Source: CAZNDN01 sp964571815
GTDB lineage: Bacteria > Fibrobacterota > Chitinivibrionia > Chitinivibrionales > WJKA01
NCBI GenBank assembly: GCA_964571815.1
Contig: CAZNDN010000009.1
Location: 1-58,403, forward strand
Direction of reading: 5' to 3'
DNA: 58,403 nt
Part shown: one piece after another, positions 43,801 through 52,622 of the stretch
Layout: each line of letters opens with the position of its first letter
Position numbering within the stretch: position 1 is the stretch's first letter
The notes under the pieces: model-generated
The model's input: the letters and a program-made list of their open reading frames with translations, nothing else
Told to the model about the DNA's origin: nothing
The model's database searches: none
Made by a program: the position numbers and the translations under genes

Positions 43801-44975
43801 GCGAGATAGACTTCGGCCCCGGGGAGCCAATGGAAGCCTTTGCGCTTTCGGGGCCCGCGGATCGGGTGAAGATTACCGGCACGTGGACCTTGCGAAACGT
43901 CGAGTTCACCTTTCCCCTGCTCAACGATGAGACGCTTCCGTGGGATTTCGACCCCTTTCCCTATGCCACGTGGGAGCTGGATATCAAACCCGGCAACCGC
44001 AAGGTCGTGTATTTCTGGGATCTTCGAGGAAAACGCAACAAGTTCATGCGGTTTTTCGAAGGCAACGTGGACCTTACCTCCCTGGTACAGGTCAGGGGCA
44101 GAATGCGGGACGAGACGTTTCGAATCGAGGGCCGGGCGGAAGCGCACCGCGGGGCGGTCTATTTCGGGAAGGTATTCGACCACAACGTGGATGTCGGCGT
44201 GGAGTTCGTGCCGCGGCCGCTGCCTGAGGGCGGGTACGACAACCTGCCGATCATTCAGGGCAGTGCGGAAGCGCTGTCGGACACAAGCCGTTTTGACCGT
44301 ATCAAGCTGACCCTTCAGCTCACGGACCCGGTGAGCGGCTCGGTATCCGAGAAGGGGCGTGTGGCCATGGTTCCCGCCTCCGGCGGCAGGGCGGGCGCCG
44401 GCGCCGGAGGCGGCGACAGCATCCCCAATTTCGAATTCCGCCTCTCCTCCGATTTCGAGGAGATCCCCGGCGAATCGCAACGCATGTTCTATCGCCGGGC
44501 GGGGCTGCGCTTCGTGACCCTGGAGGGCGCCGGCGAGATGGTTTCTGATTTCGGCGAGCAGTATCTGCACCGCTATTTCCTTCAGCAGTTTGAACGCCGT
44601 CTGGCCAAAAGGCTGGGTCTGGACGTTATCACCTTTGAAACATCCATAGCTTCTAATTATTTTTATTACCTTTACCATCGCCGATTCGACGAACTGCATG
44701 CCCGGTGGAACGTACTGGCGAACATGGGAATCACGGTAGGACGGTATGTTCTGGGCGATCTGGTCTTTTTCAAGGCACGCGGAGAACTCGTCCCGGCAGA
44801 CACTCTGCTGAGACCGGAGTACAGCCTCGGTTTGGAGTTCATGCCGGCGCAGTATCTGGTGATGGATTTTAACGCCGGGATATACCAGGGTGAAGAGGCG
44901 TTACGGCTTAACCCGCAGGTTCGCATGCAATTGCAGTTGCCGATCAGTCCTCTCAGAAAGATGCTCAATTTCTAG
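40854..44975 (+). CDS. tamB: TamB-like inner-to-outer membrane translocation/lipid transport protein
   Basis: 1373 residues. An N-terminal membrane anchor (WVIALFLGVVCLAVLLYQGV) is followed by more than 1000 residues of β-rich, AsmA/TamB-type periplasmic repeats. The conserved DUF490 C-terminus ends NPQVRMQLQLPISPLRKMLNF. TamB proteins span the periplasm and work with a BamA-superfamily partner in β-barrel assembly or phospholipid transfer. The next gene, 14 nt on, is bamA and no separate tamA is visible, so the pair probably works together. It overlaps clpC by 14 nt. Confidence 0.87.
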   Translation: MKRRRWVIALFLGVVCLAVLLYQGVRYVEKEKGIEKILIRRISPLISGRFEVRDIHVGFFSAYLEDVRLTLPLQGLNLAIRDIKVGFSLRKLFRTRGDFGRSISRIILVHPRLDILIFSPRPADTQKVAFPRLSLTKDLPVDYIEIRDGDAAFAGEDRGRLVFGDGLNGKIYAGSDGVAFDMHGRMASRRRNMSFSGLLSRDDTRNRLSIRLDQARISRPLQWKGIAITGGTLDGACEFFFEDTLAPSRIESRGYVSIARGECRLDSLEAPVEDFHLRVNLSGTKLALDTLSWKWKEIHGEGGGVWDFAFPDSGRVALRCRNITPAALLPDLHPLIYEQVLGNAWIGCALTAGPSGTLRMGFSGGGLTVAGIPVTGVRGRACLDGSTVVVDSTRLSGPGLRLGFGGRFDFADSRPAYSVDYNLAVDSVPSLPIIRGSLQSTGSIRGTGPNPVLHARVSGSNIRIGPLNIGSTSASLSLSEGRLALATDEPDRGYVSVSGRIDGLTKANPRVECKATLQRQALRDFAAFSEHREAVVPSSVHLRVGGYLNSPVINGTATMNAGSVGGRLAFACSRQAAEQWHWQVRDDGLLVGDTAFPLSAGGSLWRDTVVIDSLHAAGALRGEGRIISSDPPRIQATLVADELDMGAAAVWFFNRRGPLSEGLVSGSVRLRGTPDSLSSSSDLHVRNCSLAGLSPLSTDAVVMTRAGDVTILPLVVRMSNRVLLTTDTLSNRGGLRASGEFSSLNLKRIAGHLEFGENLRGSISGRFRTSPSGLPINVTILSDTFGYHQWVLDSLRVTAALDSGGMTLRRLTAVDSARTRFRGSGHIPWKSMAGRASPNDTISLALSARGNLLATFGRYMDSPIGGRGHGEAHLAVRGTAEGWQFTRGSIRIPEGKLKIAYFVPDGVRDYELRGKIDDSSRVHMVMNGRIRRSPVTIYTSHDIPAGYEPIMVGPLNLGVVHVATPEDGIEIHLPGFMAVGETGEIDFGPGEPMEAFALSGPADRVKITGTWTLRNVEFTFPLLNDETLPWDFDPFPYATWELDIKPGNRKVVYFWDLRGKRNKFMRFFEGNVDLTSLVQVRGRMRDETFRIEGRAEAHRGAVYFGKVFDHNVDVGVEFVPRPLPEGGYDNLPIIQGSAEALSDTSRFDRIKLTLQLTDPVSGSVSEKGRVAMVPASGGRAGAGAGGGDSIPNFEFRLSSDFEEIPGESQRMFYRRAGLRFVTLEGAGEMVSDFGEQYLHRYFLQQFERRLAKRLGLDVITFETSIASNYFYYLYHRRFDELHARWNVLANMGITVGRYVLGDLVFFKARGELVPADTLLRPEYSLGLEFMPAQYLVMDFNAGIYQGEEALRLNPQVRMQLQLPISPLRKMLNF

Positions 44976-44989
44976 GCGGTCCTAACGAA

Positions 44990-47293
44990 ATGTATATGAA
45001 AATGCTCCTCCGATACCTCTCCATTGCCGTCCTCCTGTTGCAGGGTGTCTCAGAATCCAAAGTACTGGACACGCTTGTCGTCGACGGGTTGCTGAATCCG
45101 TCACGCGAGTCCATTGTCCGGACCCATGCGGGGCTGAGGCAGGGCCGGGAGTTCGACCCCGCACACCTGCAGCAGGCGGTGAAGCGCCTGTATTATCTGG
45201 GATTGTTTCACGCAGTCGATTTCTACGTTACCGACGAAACCGATTCGACTGTTTCGCTGCTTCTGCGGCTTGAGGAGTATCCGGTCCTGGAAACGGTTGA
45301 GTTCAAAGGGAATCGCAAGTTGAAGGACGGCGACCTCGAGGAAGAGTTAACCATCAAGGAGGGGCGGGTACTCAGCGACGCGGAGATGGAGCGGACGATA
45401 CGCGCGATCGAGGATGCTTACGCCGAAAAGGGGTACCTTCTGGCCGAGATCGAAGTGGATACTTCGGCCACCAAGGTTCCCGGCAATGTCAATGTCTCAC
45501 TGAGAATCAAGGAAGGCGTGAAGGTTCGGGTTGAAGAGATCTCTTTTGTCGGCAACGAGGAGGTACCTGAGCGGAAGCTCAAACGCAAATTCAAGACCAA
45601 GGAACGGAAGTTCTTCTGGGGCGGAGATTTCGGCGAAGAAGAGTATCGGCTGCATCTGGACAGCCTGGTCATGTTCTACAACGACGAAGGGTTTCTTGAT
45701 GCCGAGGTCGTGGACGACAGTCTCTGGTACAGCGAAGACAACAAGAGCATTTTCATCGAGATCGAGGTTTCCGAAGGCAACAAGTTCTATGTAGGGGATT
45801 TCTACTTCAAGGGCAACAAGGTCGTTCCCACGGAAGCGCTCCACCGCCAGATCGCCTTGAAACGCGGTAAGGAGTTCAGCAAGTCGAAATTCGAACTCAC
45901 CAAAGCGTCGGTGGGCAACCGGTACCGCGAGGATGGCTACCTGTGGGTGCAGGTCAGGGATGAGCAGGCCTACCGGGAGGATACGATCGATGTTACCTTT
46001 GACATTGTGGAGGGAATCCCGGCAATCGTCAATGAGATAGATATCACCGGCAACAGCAAGACCCGGGAGCGTGTCATACGGCGTGAGATTCGCCTCATGC
46101 CGGGCCAGAAATACAAGCAGTCGCTCATGGCTCGCAGTGTCCGTGAGATCTACCAGCTCAATTACTTCAGCAACGCCGTTCCGGACATGCGCCCCAACGA
46201 GGACGGGACGGTCGATTTTGTGTTTGATGTTGCGGAGAAGGAAGGAATCGGGCGGCTTCAGGTGGGGGCGGCTTACAGCCAGGTGCAGAAATTTGTCGGG
46301 ACCTTTGAAGTTTCGATCCCCAATTTCCGCGGCGCGGGACAGAAGCTCGACCTGGGCCTGGAGTATGGAAAACTACGTCAGAGTATTCAGTTGGGATTCT
46401 CCGAGCCCTGGGCCTTCGGCACGCCCACCCGGCTTTCGGGCAATATGTTCTGGCGTCGGTATGTGTACGAGAACCGAGGGAGCGAGCCCGACGATATCAT
46501 CCGCAGCGGCGGATTCACCGGGACTGTGGGGCGGCGGTTGAAATGGCCCGATGATTACTTCTCGGCAAGTATGTCGTACCGGTTCAGCCTGGAGGAGGAG
46601 TACGGACAGGGCAAAAGTTTTTACCGGAGCAATCGGCTTGACGTTCTGCGCAAGGGTCTGCTCAGCCGGGTCGGATTCACGCTTCGACGGGACGACACCG
46701 ACATGCCCCTGTTTCCGACAAGCGGTTCAATCGTCTCGGTACGCCCCGAGATAGCGGGCCTCGGCGGTGACTATCGGTATATCAAGGGCATTTTCGAGAC
46801 CGAAAACTATTTCCCGGTATTCTGGAAGTTCGTTCTGGGCATGCGCATGAAATTCGGACTGATCGGCCCCCCGGGAACGGGACCGATTGCGATTTCCCGC
46901 TGGGACCTGTTTTCCGGCGGCGGTGTGTACGGGGTCGACGCGGTTGTGCGGGGCTACGATGAGTTTTCTCTCGGCGGAAGATACAATTATGAGCAGGAGG
47001 ACGGGATTTCCATGCTCTCGCTTTCCTCCGAACTTCGCTTCCCTATCCTGGAGCAGCAGCTCTACCTGGCGTTTTTCGGCGACATGGGTAACACGTGGAG
47101 CGACATGAGCCGGGTCGACCCCACCGACATGTACAAAGGAATCGGCGCCGGTGTTCGACTTAATATCCCCATGCTCGGACTTCTGGGTTTTGATTTCGGC
47201 TGGGGGCTGGACGATCCCGATCGCGACGGTCACTTCTCGAACAGATTTCAGGCAAAACTGAAACCCCATTTCATAATGAACCAGGGGTTTTAG
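44990..47293 (+). CDS. bamA: Outer membrane protein assembly factor BamA
   Basis: 767 residues. A signal peptide (MLLRYLSIAVLLLQGVSES) is followed by five POTRA domains (~25-420; for example FKGNRKLKDGDLEEEL and ITGNSKTRERVIRREI). A 16-stranded β-barrel of the Omp85 family runs from ~430 to 767 and ends in aromatic/Phe residues (FIMNQGF). It inserts β-barrel proteins into the outer membrane. The start is ATG 44990 or 44996. The order bamA-ompH-lpxD is the classical one, which favours BamA over TamA. Confidence 0.94.
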   Translation: MYMKMLLRYLSIAVLLLQGVSESKVLDTLVVDGLLNPSRESIVRTHAGLRQGREFDPAHLQQAVKRLYYLGLFHAVDFYVTDETDSTVSLLLRLEEYPVLETVEFKGNRKLKDGDLEEELTIKEGRVLSDAEMERTIRAIEDAYAEKGYLLAEIEVDTSATKVPGNVNVSLRIKEGVKVRVEEISFVGNEEVPERKLKRKFKTKERKFFWGGDFGEEEYRLHLDSLVMFYNDEGFLDAEVVDDSLWYSEDNKSIFIEIEVSEGNKFYVGDFYFKGNKVVPTEALHRQIALKRGKEFSKSKFELTKASVGNRYREDGYLWVQVRDEQAYREDTIDVTFDIVEGIPAIVNEIDITGNSKTRERVIRREIRLMPGQKYKQSLMARSVREIYQLNYFSNAVPDMRPNEDGTVDFVFDVAEKEGIGRLQVGAAYSQVQKFVGTFEVSIPNFRGAGQKLDLGLEYGKLRQSIQLGFSEPWAFGTPTRLSGNMFWRRYVYENRGSEPDDIIRSGGFTGTVGRRLKWPDDYFSASMSYRFSLEEEYGQGKSFYRSNRLDVLRKGLLSRVGFTLRRDDTDMPLFPTSGSIVSVRPEIAGLGGDYRYIKGIFETENYFPVFWKFVLGMRMKFGLIGPPGTGPIAISRWDLFSGGGVYGVDAVVRGYDEFSLGGRYNYEQEDGISMLSLSSELRFPILEQQLYLAFFGDMGNTWSDMSRVDPTDMYKGIGAGVRLNIPMLGLLGFDFGWGLDDPDRDGHFSNRFQAKLKPHFIMNQGF

Positions 47294-47341
47294 ACACCCG
47301 ATACAGGTAACATCGCAAACCAATACCGAGAGGAGGACACC

Positions 47342-47866
47342 ATGAGAATGAAACTGACGGCGCCGATAACACTGATGATTGTGTTCTGTGCCGCGCTTTC
47401 CGTGCGGGCCGAGTTGAAGATCGGCTATATCAACTCACAGGAGATCTTCAAGGAGTACGAGGGGACGAAGAACGCGCAGGAGAAGTTCGACAAGGAGGCC
47501 GCGAAGTGGGAACAGGAGGCCTCGGAGATGCAGCGTGAGATCAAGGAGCTGCAGGCGCAGTTGGAGAAGCAGAGTCTTTTGCTGAGCTCCGAACGCAAGA
47601 AAGAGATCGAAGACAAGATCCGGTTGAAGCTGCAGGAGTACCAGGAGTTTCTTCAGGAGAAATTCGGACAGAACGGAGAAGTTGCCAAGAAGAACGCCGA
47701 GCTTACCAAGCCGATTGTCGAAAAGATCCAGAAGATCATCGATCGTATCGCCAAGGAGGAGATGTACGATTTCATTCTCGACGAAAGCACGGGCGGGATT
47801 ATCCATGCCCAGAAGGGATACGATCTTACCAAGCGCGTGCTCGAGGAGTTGAACAAGGCAAAATAG
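47342..47866 (+). CDS. skp: OmpH/Skp periplasmic chaperone
   Basis: 174 residues. A signal peptide (MKLTAPITLMIVFCAALSVRA) precedes the family start KIGYINSQEIFKEY. Residues ~40-130 are a long charged coiled coil, the tentacles of Skp, and the C-terminus returns to the trimerisation core. It holds unfolded outer-membrane proteins on their way to BamA. GAGGAGG precedes the ATG by about 6 nt. Confidence 0.93.
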   Translation: MRMKLTAPITLMIVFCAALSVRAELKIGYINSQEIFKEYEGTKNAQEKFDKEAAKWEQEASEMQREIKELQAQLEKQSLLLSSERKKEIEDKIRLKLQEYQEFLQEKFGQNGEVAKKNAELTKPIVEKIQKIIDRIAKEEMYDFILDESTGGIIHAQKGYDLTKRVLEELNKAK

Positions 47867-47931
47867 TGCCGTGAAGCGTATCCGCCGGCACACGAACCAC
47901 AGTCTTTCGGACATCGGGGAGGAGCTCTCCA

Positions 47932-48966
47932 TTGTTACTCTCGGAGATTGCCAGAACGCTGGGCGTGGAGTTGTCCCGCGATGCCCCGGACGTGAACATC
48001 ACGCGGATCGGTCCCCCCGAGCTTGCCGACCGAGAATCGATTACCTTTCTTTCCGACCCCCGCTACGAACAGGCGGTGAGGGATTGCGCGGCCGTTGCGG
48101 TGCTGACCCGGAAAGGAACAGGCATCGAAAGCAAAGTGTGTCTCGAGGTAGAGGATCCCTACGTTGCGTACGCACGGGTGGCCTCCTTTTTCGAACCCCG
48201 TCCTCACGGAACACTCCGCGGGACTCATCCCGCGGCGTTCGTTGATCCCGAGGCACGTGTAGACGAAACCGCCGTGCTGGCGCCTCATTGCGTGGTCATG
48301 GCAGGCTGCGCCATTGGTCCCGAAACATATATTGGTCCCGCCTGCGTGATCGAGCGCAACTGCCGTGTGGGGAAGCAGTGTCGGATTCACTCCGGCGCGG
48401 TGATCTGTCGCGACAGCAGCCTCGGAGACCGTGTGATTATCGAACCGGGCGCGGTGATCGGCAGTTCCGGGTTCGGCAATGCGCGGGAGAAGGGCGAGTT
48501 CACGAGGATCCCTTCGCTGGGCAACGTGGTGATCGAGGATGACGTCTGGATCGGCGCCAATACCACCATCGACCGGGCATCGTTCGAGTCCACGGTCATT
48601 TCCCGCGGGGCACGCCTCGACAACCTGGTGCATATCGCTCACAATGTCGCGGTGGGAGAACACTCCGCCATGGCGGCCCAGGCCGGTGTTTCGGGCAGCA
48701 CGCGCATTGGAAAGCGGGTACTGGTCGGCGGGCAGGCGGGATTTGTCGGCCATATCACCATCGGGGACGACGCTTTCGTGGGAGCGAAAGCCGGTGTGAG
48801 CAAGAACGTTGCTTCGAAGGCGAAAGTAACGGGCTGTCCGGCACGCGATCTCATGGGCATGCGACGTATCGAGGCGGCGCAGGCGCAGCTTCCCCGGATG
48901 GCAAAGGAACTGAAACGGCTTCGGAAGGAACTGGAATCGATCCGGCAATCGATCTCCGGCTCCTGA
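47932..48966 (+). CDS. lpxD: UDP-3-O-acylglucosamine N-acyltransferase
   Basis: 344 residues. An N-terminal uridine-binding domain (~1-100) is followed by a left-handed β-helix of hexapeptide repeats and a helical C-terminus. The catalytic His lies in NLVHIAHNVAVG. It adds the N-linked acyl chain in lipid A synthesis. Translation probably starts at TTG 47932: GGGGAGGAG lies about 8 nt upstream and the protein then begins LLSEIARTLGVEL like other LpxD proteins, whereas no ATG or GTG is suitably placed. Confidence 0.93.
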   Translation: MLLSEIARTLGVELSRDAPDVNITRIGPPELADRESITFLSDPRYEQAVRDCAAVAVLTRKGTGIESKVCLEVEDPYVAYARVASFFEPRPHGTLRGTHPAAFVDPEARVDETAVLAPHCVVMAGCAIGPETYIGPACVIERNCRVGKQCRIHSGAVICRDSSLGDRVIIEPGAVIGSSGFGNAREKGEFTRIPSLGNVVIEDDVWIGANTTIDRASFESTVISRGARLDNLVHIAHNVAVGEHSAMAAQAGVSGSTRIGKRVLVGGQAGFVGHITIGDDAFVGAKAGVSKNVASKAKVTGCPARDLMGMRRIEAAQAQLPRMAKELKRLRKELESIRQSISGS

Positions 48967-49000
48967 GGCGGCCGCCTCACGCAGAAAGGACCCATGATCC

Positions 49001-50374
49001 ATGGCTCGTCAGCAAACCATTGCAAAGGCGGCGGCTCTTGAAGGTGTCGGCCTTCATACGGGCGAACCGGCCAGAATCACGTTGAACCCGGCACCCGAGG
49101 ACTTCGGGATCCGCTTCGTGCGTACCGACCTGAAGAAACGGGTGGAGATCCTTGCCGATATCGACCACGTGGTCGACCTTGAATGGAAGACGGCAATCGG
49201 CAAGGACGGCGTCAAGATTTTCTCCATGGAGCACCTGATGTCGGCATTTGCGGGCCTGGGCGTTGACAACTGCCTTGTGGAGGTCGGATCCTCCGAGGTT
49301 CCGCTCATGGACGGAAGCGCTCTGCCTTACGTGGAGCTGATTCAGGATGCCGGGATCGAGGAGCAGTCGGCCGAGCGGGAGTATATCACGGTTGAAGAGC
49401 CCTTGACGTACGTTGAAGGGGAGCAGGCTCTCGGGGTTTTCCCCTGCGATCATTTCCGGCTCACCTGCGCCATAGACTACCGTCATCCAGCGCTGGGAGC
49501 GCAGTATACAACTATGTTTTCGATAACGGACTTCGTGACGGATTTCGCGCCCGCGCGAACCTTCACGTTCCTGTCGTGGATCGAGAAGCTCCGCGAGGAG
49601 GGGCATATCAAGGGCGGCACCCTCGACAGTGCGCTGGTGGTGCAGGATGTTGACCTGACCGAGGAGCACAAGGAGTATATCCGCAGGCTTTTCAACGAAA
49701 ACGGGGCCATCGAAGCGGGCAAGAGCGGCTTCATCAACAATGTCAAGCCCCGTTTTCCCAACGAGCCCGCCCGGCACAAAGCCCTGGATGTAATCGGGGA
49801 TTTCTACCTGCTGGGCAAACCGATCAAGGCCCATATTATTGCCTCCCGACCGGGCCATGCGGCCAATCATATCATGGCCAAGAAGATACGTGAGATGCAC
49901 GAAAAGAGCCGCAAGGGCCGGACGGCGGCGAGTCCGACACCGGCAATCTCTCACGATGAGATCCTCTCTATCCTCCCCCACCGGTATCCATTCCTCCTGA
50001 TCGACCGGGTTGAGGCGGTGGAAGCCGACAAGCGGGTCGTTGCGTTCAAAAACGTCTCTTTCAACGATCCGTTCTTCCAGGGGCACTTTCCCGGCGATCC
50101 GGTCATGCCGGGCGTGCTGCAGGTTGAGGCAATGGCCCAGGCCGGAGGGATCATGGGCCTTTACGGGCACAAAGTCGGCAAAGACAAGGCAATCGCCTTT
50201 CTGGGCATCGATCGCGCCCGGTTCCGCGCGCCGGTGCGACCCGGCGATCTGCTGCGGATCGAAGTCGAGATGCAGCAGAGCCGGCGCGGCACGATCCGCT
50301 TCGGCGGCACCTGTTCGGTCAACGGCAAGACTACGTGCGAAGCGGAACTGTTCGCCATGCTGACCAGGAGATGA
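49001..50374 (+). CDS. lpxC/fabZ: LpxC-FabZ fusion (UDP-3-O-acyl-GlcNAc deacetylase / 3-hydroxyacyl-ACP dehydratase)
   Basis: 457 residues. Residues ~1-300 are LpxC: zinc ligands H in MEHLMSAFAGLG and H/D in RHKALDVIGD, with LMDGSALPYVELI. Residues ~315-457 are FabZ, with the catalytic region LPHRYPFLLIDRV and GHFPGDPVMPGVLQVEAMAQ. LpxC commits to lipid A, and FabZ consumes the same 3-hydroxyacyl-ACP pool for fatty acids. Fusing them may balance the two pathways. Fusions of this kind are known in Bacteroidota, Chlorobi and relatives. It lies 4 nt from lpxA. Confidence 0.95.
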   Translation: MARQQTIAKAAALEGVGLHTGEPARITLNPAPEDFGIRFVRTDLKKRVEILADIDHVVDLEWKTAIGKDGVKIFSMEHLMSAFAGLGVDNCLVEVGSSEVPLMDGSALPYVELIQDAGIEEQSAEREYITVEEPLTYVEGEQALGVFPCDHFRLTCAIDYRHPALGAQYTTMFSITDFVTDFAPARTFTFLSWIEKLREEGHIKGGTLDSALVVQDVDLTEEHKEYIRRLFNENGAIEAGKSGFINNVKPRFPNEPARHKALDVIGDFYLLGKPIKAHIIASRPGHAANHIMAKKIREMHEKSRKGRTAASPTPAISHDEILSILPHRYPFLLIDRVEAVEADKRVVAFKNVSFNDPFFQGHFPGDPVMPGVLQVEAMAQAGGIMGLYGHKVGKDKAIAFLGIDRARFRAPVRPGDLLRIEVEMQQSRRGTIRFGGTCSVNGKTTCEAELFAMLTRR

Positions 50375-50378
50375 CGCG

Positions 50379-51161
50379 ATGAGTCCTCCCGCGATTCACC
50401 CCACGGCCATTGTCGACCCTGCTGCGAGGGTTGCCCCGGGCACGACCGTAGGTCCCTACACGGTTATCGAAGGAAACGTCGTAGTTGACGCCGATTGCGA
50501 AATCGGCCCCCATGTGCTGCTGGCCTCGGGTACGCGGCTGGAGAAAGAGTGCCGGATTTTCAAGGGCGCCTCGATCGGCACCATCCCCCAGGACCTGAAA
50601 TTCGGTGGTGAAGACTCGACTATTACCGTGGGGGCAGGCACGACGGTTCGGGAGTTCTGTACGCTCAACCGCGGCACAAAGGCAACGGGAGAAACGAGAA
50701 TCGGGGCCGGCTGTCTCCTCATGGCCTACTGTCACATAGCCCACGACTGCAGGGTGGGAAACAATGTGGTCATTGCCAATAACCTGGCCATGGCGGGTCA
50801 TGTCGAGGTGGGCAACAACGTGAACATCGGAGGCGTGGTGGCGATTCACCAGTTTGTCCGAATCGGGGACTACGCCTTTGTCGGGGCGAAATGCTACCTG
50901 AACATGGACGTACCGCCGTTCTCACTCTGCGGCGGCGAACCCGCGCGGGTGGTCGGGGTCAACAAGGTCGGTCTGGAACGCAAAGGATTCTCGGCGCAGC
51001 GACGCTCGCGGATCAAGCGGGCGTTCCGGGTACTTTTCCGCGAGGAGCGAACGCTGGATGAGTCGCTGAAGGCCCTGAAGAAGGATTTCGACGGCGACGT
51101 TGATATCGAGATGCTGGTTTCGTTTTCGCGGGATTCCTCGCGCGGGCTGTTGCGCATGTAG
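50379..51161 (+). CDS. lpxA: UDP-N-acetylglucosamine acyltransferase
   Basis: 260 residues, the usual length. A left-handed β-helix begins IHPTAIVDPAARVAPGT; the catalytic His is in HIAHDCRVGNNV, and a helical C-terminus follows. It catalyses the first step of lipid A synthesis. It is the last gene of the run that begins at lysS; a convergent gene ends 98 nt beyond its stop. Confidence 0.95.
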   Translation: MSPPAIHPTAIVDPAARVAPGTTVGPYTVIEGNVVVDADCEIGPHVLLASGTRLEKECRIFKGASIGTIPQDLKFGGEDSTITVGAGTTVREFCTLNRGTKATGETRIGAGCLLMAYCHIAHDCRVGNNVVIANNLAMAGHVEVGNNVNIGGVVAIHQFVRIGDYAFVGAKCYLNMDVPPFSLCGGEPARVVGVNKVGLERKGFSAQRRSRIKRAFRVLFREERTLDESLKALKKDFDGDVDIEMLVSFSRDSSRGLLRM

Positions 51162-51259
51162 CATCTCCGGCCGCGACCGACAGGGTTATCCGACAACCGC
51201 GCACGGCACATGCTCATCATTATTTGAACAGTATTTCCACCTTGCGATTCGGACGAGCG

Positions 51260-52414
51260 CTACGCCAGCACCCATGTCCCCAGTGATTCCGGTCGCGGGG
51301 GCATGTCCGCCGTGAACCACACCGGGCGGCCGTCGAGGTAGGCATTGACGCTCAGGCCCAGCGCTGCCGGTACGAGCGCCTCGGGCGGGAAACCCAGTGT
51401 TTCAACCCGCCTGACACTCACCGGATCGAAGTAGGCCTGGAGGTACTCAAGCAGCGTGAGGTTGTGTGAACCGCCGCCGGAAACCCAGAGCGTGCCCAGC
51501 GACACCAGGTCTTCGTGCACACTCTTGAGAAACAGGTACAGTGACCGCGCGTTCATTGCCGTGAGAGTGGCCAGCTTGTCGTGCGGCTCCTTGCCCTGAA
51601 GCGAGGCGTGATCGAGCAGGACGGAGAAGTCCTGCCGGGTCGCGTTTTTCTCGGGCGCCCCCATTTCGTCGAGCGCCCGGCACAGCTTGTCCGCGCATTC
51701 ATCATCGGCCGTGCCCTGGCCGGCGAACGTACCGTCCCGATCGAAGCCGTCGGGGCACCACTCCCGCGCCGCCAGGTTCATCAGCAGGGTACCGGGCGCC
51801 AGTTGACGGTCGACCAGAATCGCGGTACCGGCGGAATCGGTCAGCAACGCCCGGGACAGGAGCCCGATATTGATCAGGGCAAGCGGAGCGCCGAGACCGC
51901 GGGACAGGCTCAGTACACCTGCCTGGAGGGGCAGTCCCACCGCCGATTCAAAGGAATACGAAGCGCGGGTGAAATCGGTGAGCACCGGCGCCGAGAGCCG
52001 CGAGGAGAGTTCCGTGACCGAGCCCGGCTCCAGCGGCCACTCCCCGTCGTCCCTCCCCTCCTCCACGGGGCCTTTCCAGAGTACGGGCCGATTGACACAC
52101 ACCAGGTCGGTTCGACGCCGGAAACCGGGCAACCTGGACAACAACGCCTCCGCGCACTCTCCCAGAAAAAGCGTAACCTTCCGGTCCAGCGCGGCCAATT
52201 CCTCCAGGCCCGCCGTGGTGGTACCTTGTTCTCGGAACTGGGTAAGAAGCTCCTTGAGCGCGGGAGGATAGGGAACAAACGCATGCGCACGCACTTCCCA
52301 GCCGGACGGTTGCACGAGAAGGTACAGACACTGCACACCGGCATGAGGCCCTCCGGCGGAGAGCACCATAATCCGCCGTTTTTTCATCTTTGCAAGGCTG
52401 TGAACCAGGTTCAT
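51260..52414 (-). CDS. AnmK-like protein with degenerate active site
   Basis: 384 residues, similar along its length to anhydro-N-acetylmuramic acid kinase (VSGGGSHNLTLLEYL, FDRDGTFAGQG, LGFPPEALVPAALGLSVNAYL). Key catalytic motifs have decayed. The phosphate loop MSGTSxDG reads LSAGGPHAG, CHGQT reads CVNRPV, the DFRxxDxAxGGQGAP motif reads DFTRASYSFESAVGLP without its catalytic Asp, and DTGPGN is lost. It is therefore probably not a kinase. The frame itself is open and unbroken, implying selection for another role. The start at 52414 is uncertain because the assembly gap begins 45 nt upstream. Confidence 0.72.
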   Translation of the reverse strand: MNLVHSLAKMKKRRIMVLSAGGPHAGVQCLYLLVQPSGWEVRAHAFVPYPPALKELLTQFREQGTTTAGLEELAALDRKVTLFLGECAEALLSRLPGFRRRTDLVCVNRPVLWKGPVEEGRDDGEWPLEPGSVTELSSRLSAPVLTDFTRASYSFESAVGLPLQAGVLSLSRGLGAPLALINIGLLSRALLTDSAGTAILVDRQLAPGTLLMNLAAREWCPDGFDRDGTFAGQGTADDECADKLCRALDEMGAPEKNATRQDFSVLLDHASLQGKEPHDKLATLTAMNARSLYLFLKSVHEDLVSLGTLWVSGGGSHNLTLLEYLQAYFDPVSVRRVETLGFPPEALVPAALGLSVNAYLDGRPVWFTADMPPRPESLGTWVLA

Positions 52415-52458
52415 TGTTGTTTTCCGACAGTGACGAAGTGCAGCAAGGAGGCCGCGTG

Positions 52459-52558
52459 NNNNNNNNNNNNNNNNNNNNNNNNNNNNNNNNNNNNNNNNNN
52501 NNNNNNNNNNNNNNNNNNNNNNNNNNNNNNNNNNNNNNNNNNNNNNNNNNNNNNNNNN
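52459..52558. other. Assembly gap of 100 N
   Basis: A run of exactly 100 N, the usual placeholder for a scaffold gap of unknown length. Sequence between the AnmK-like gene and the efflux operon is missing, including their promoters. Confidence 0.98.
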
Positions 52559-52622
52559 AACCGTAAATCGGCAACGAGGTATTTTAGTGCAATATCCGCC
52601 CTTCCGCGAAAACGATTTTCCC

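Noticed and set aside
43080..44699. Minus-strand open frame of 539 codons
   Set aside because: It is antisense to tamB in high-GC sequence, with no family features.
44990..47293. TamA rather than BamA
   Set aside because: Five POTRA domains and the downstream ompH-lpxD-lpxC order fit BamA, although partnership with the adjacent TamB is possible.
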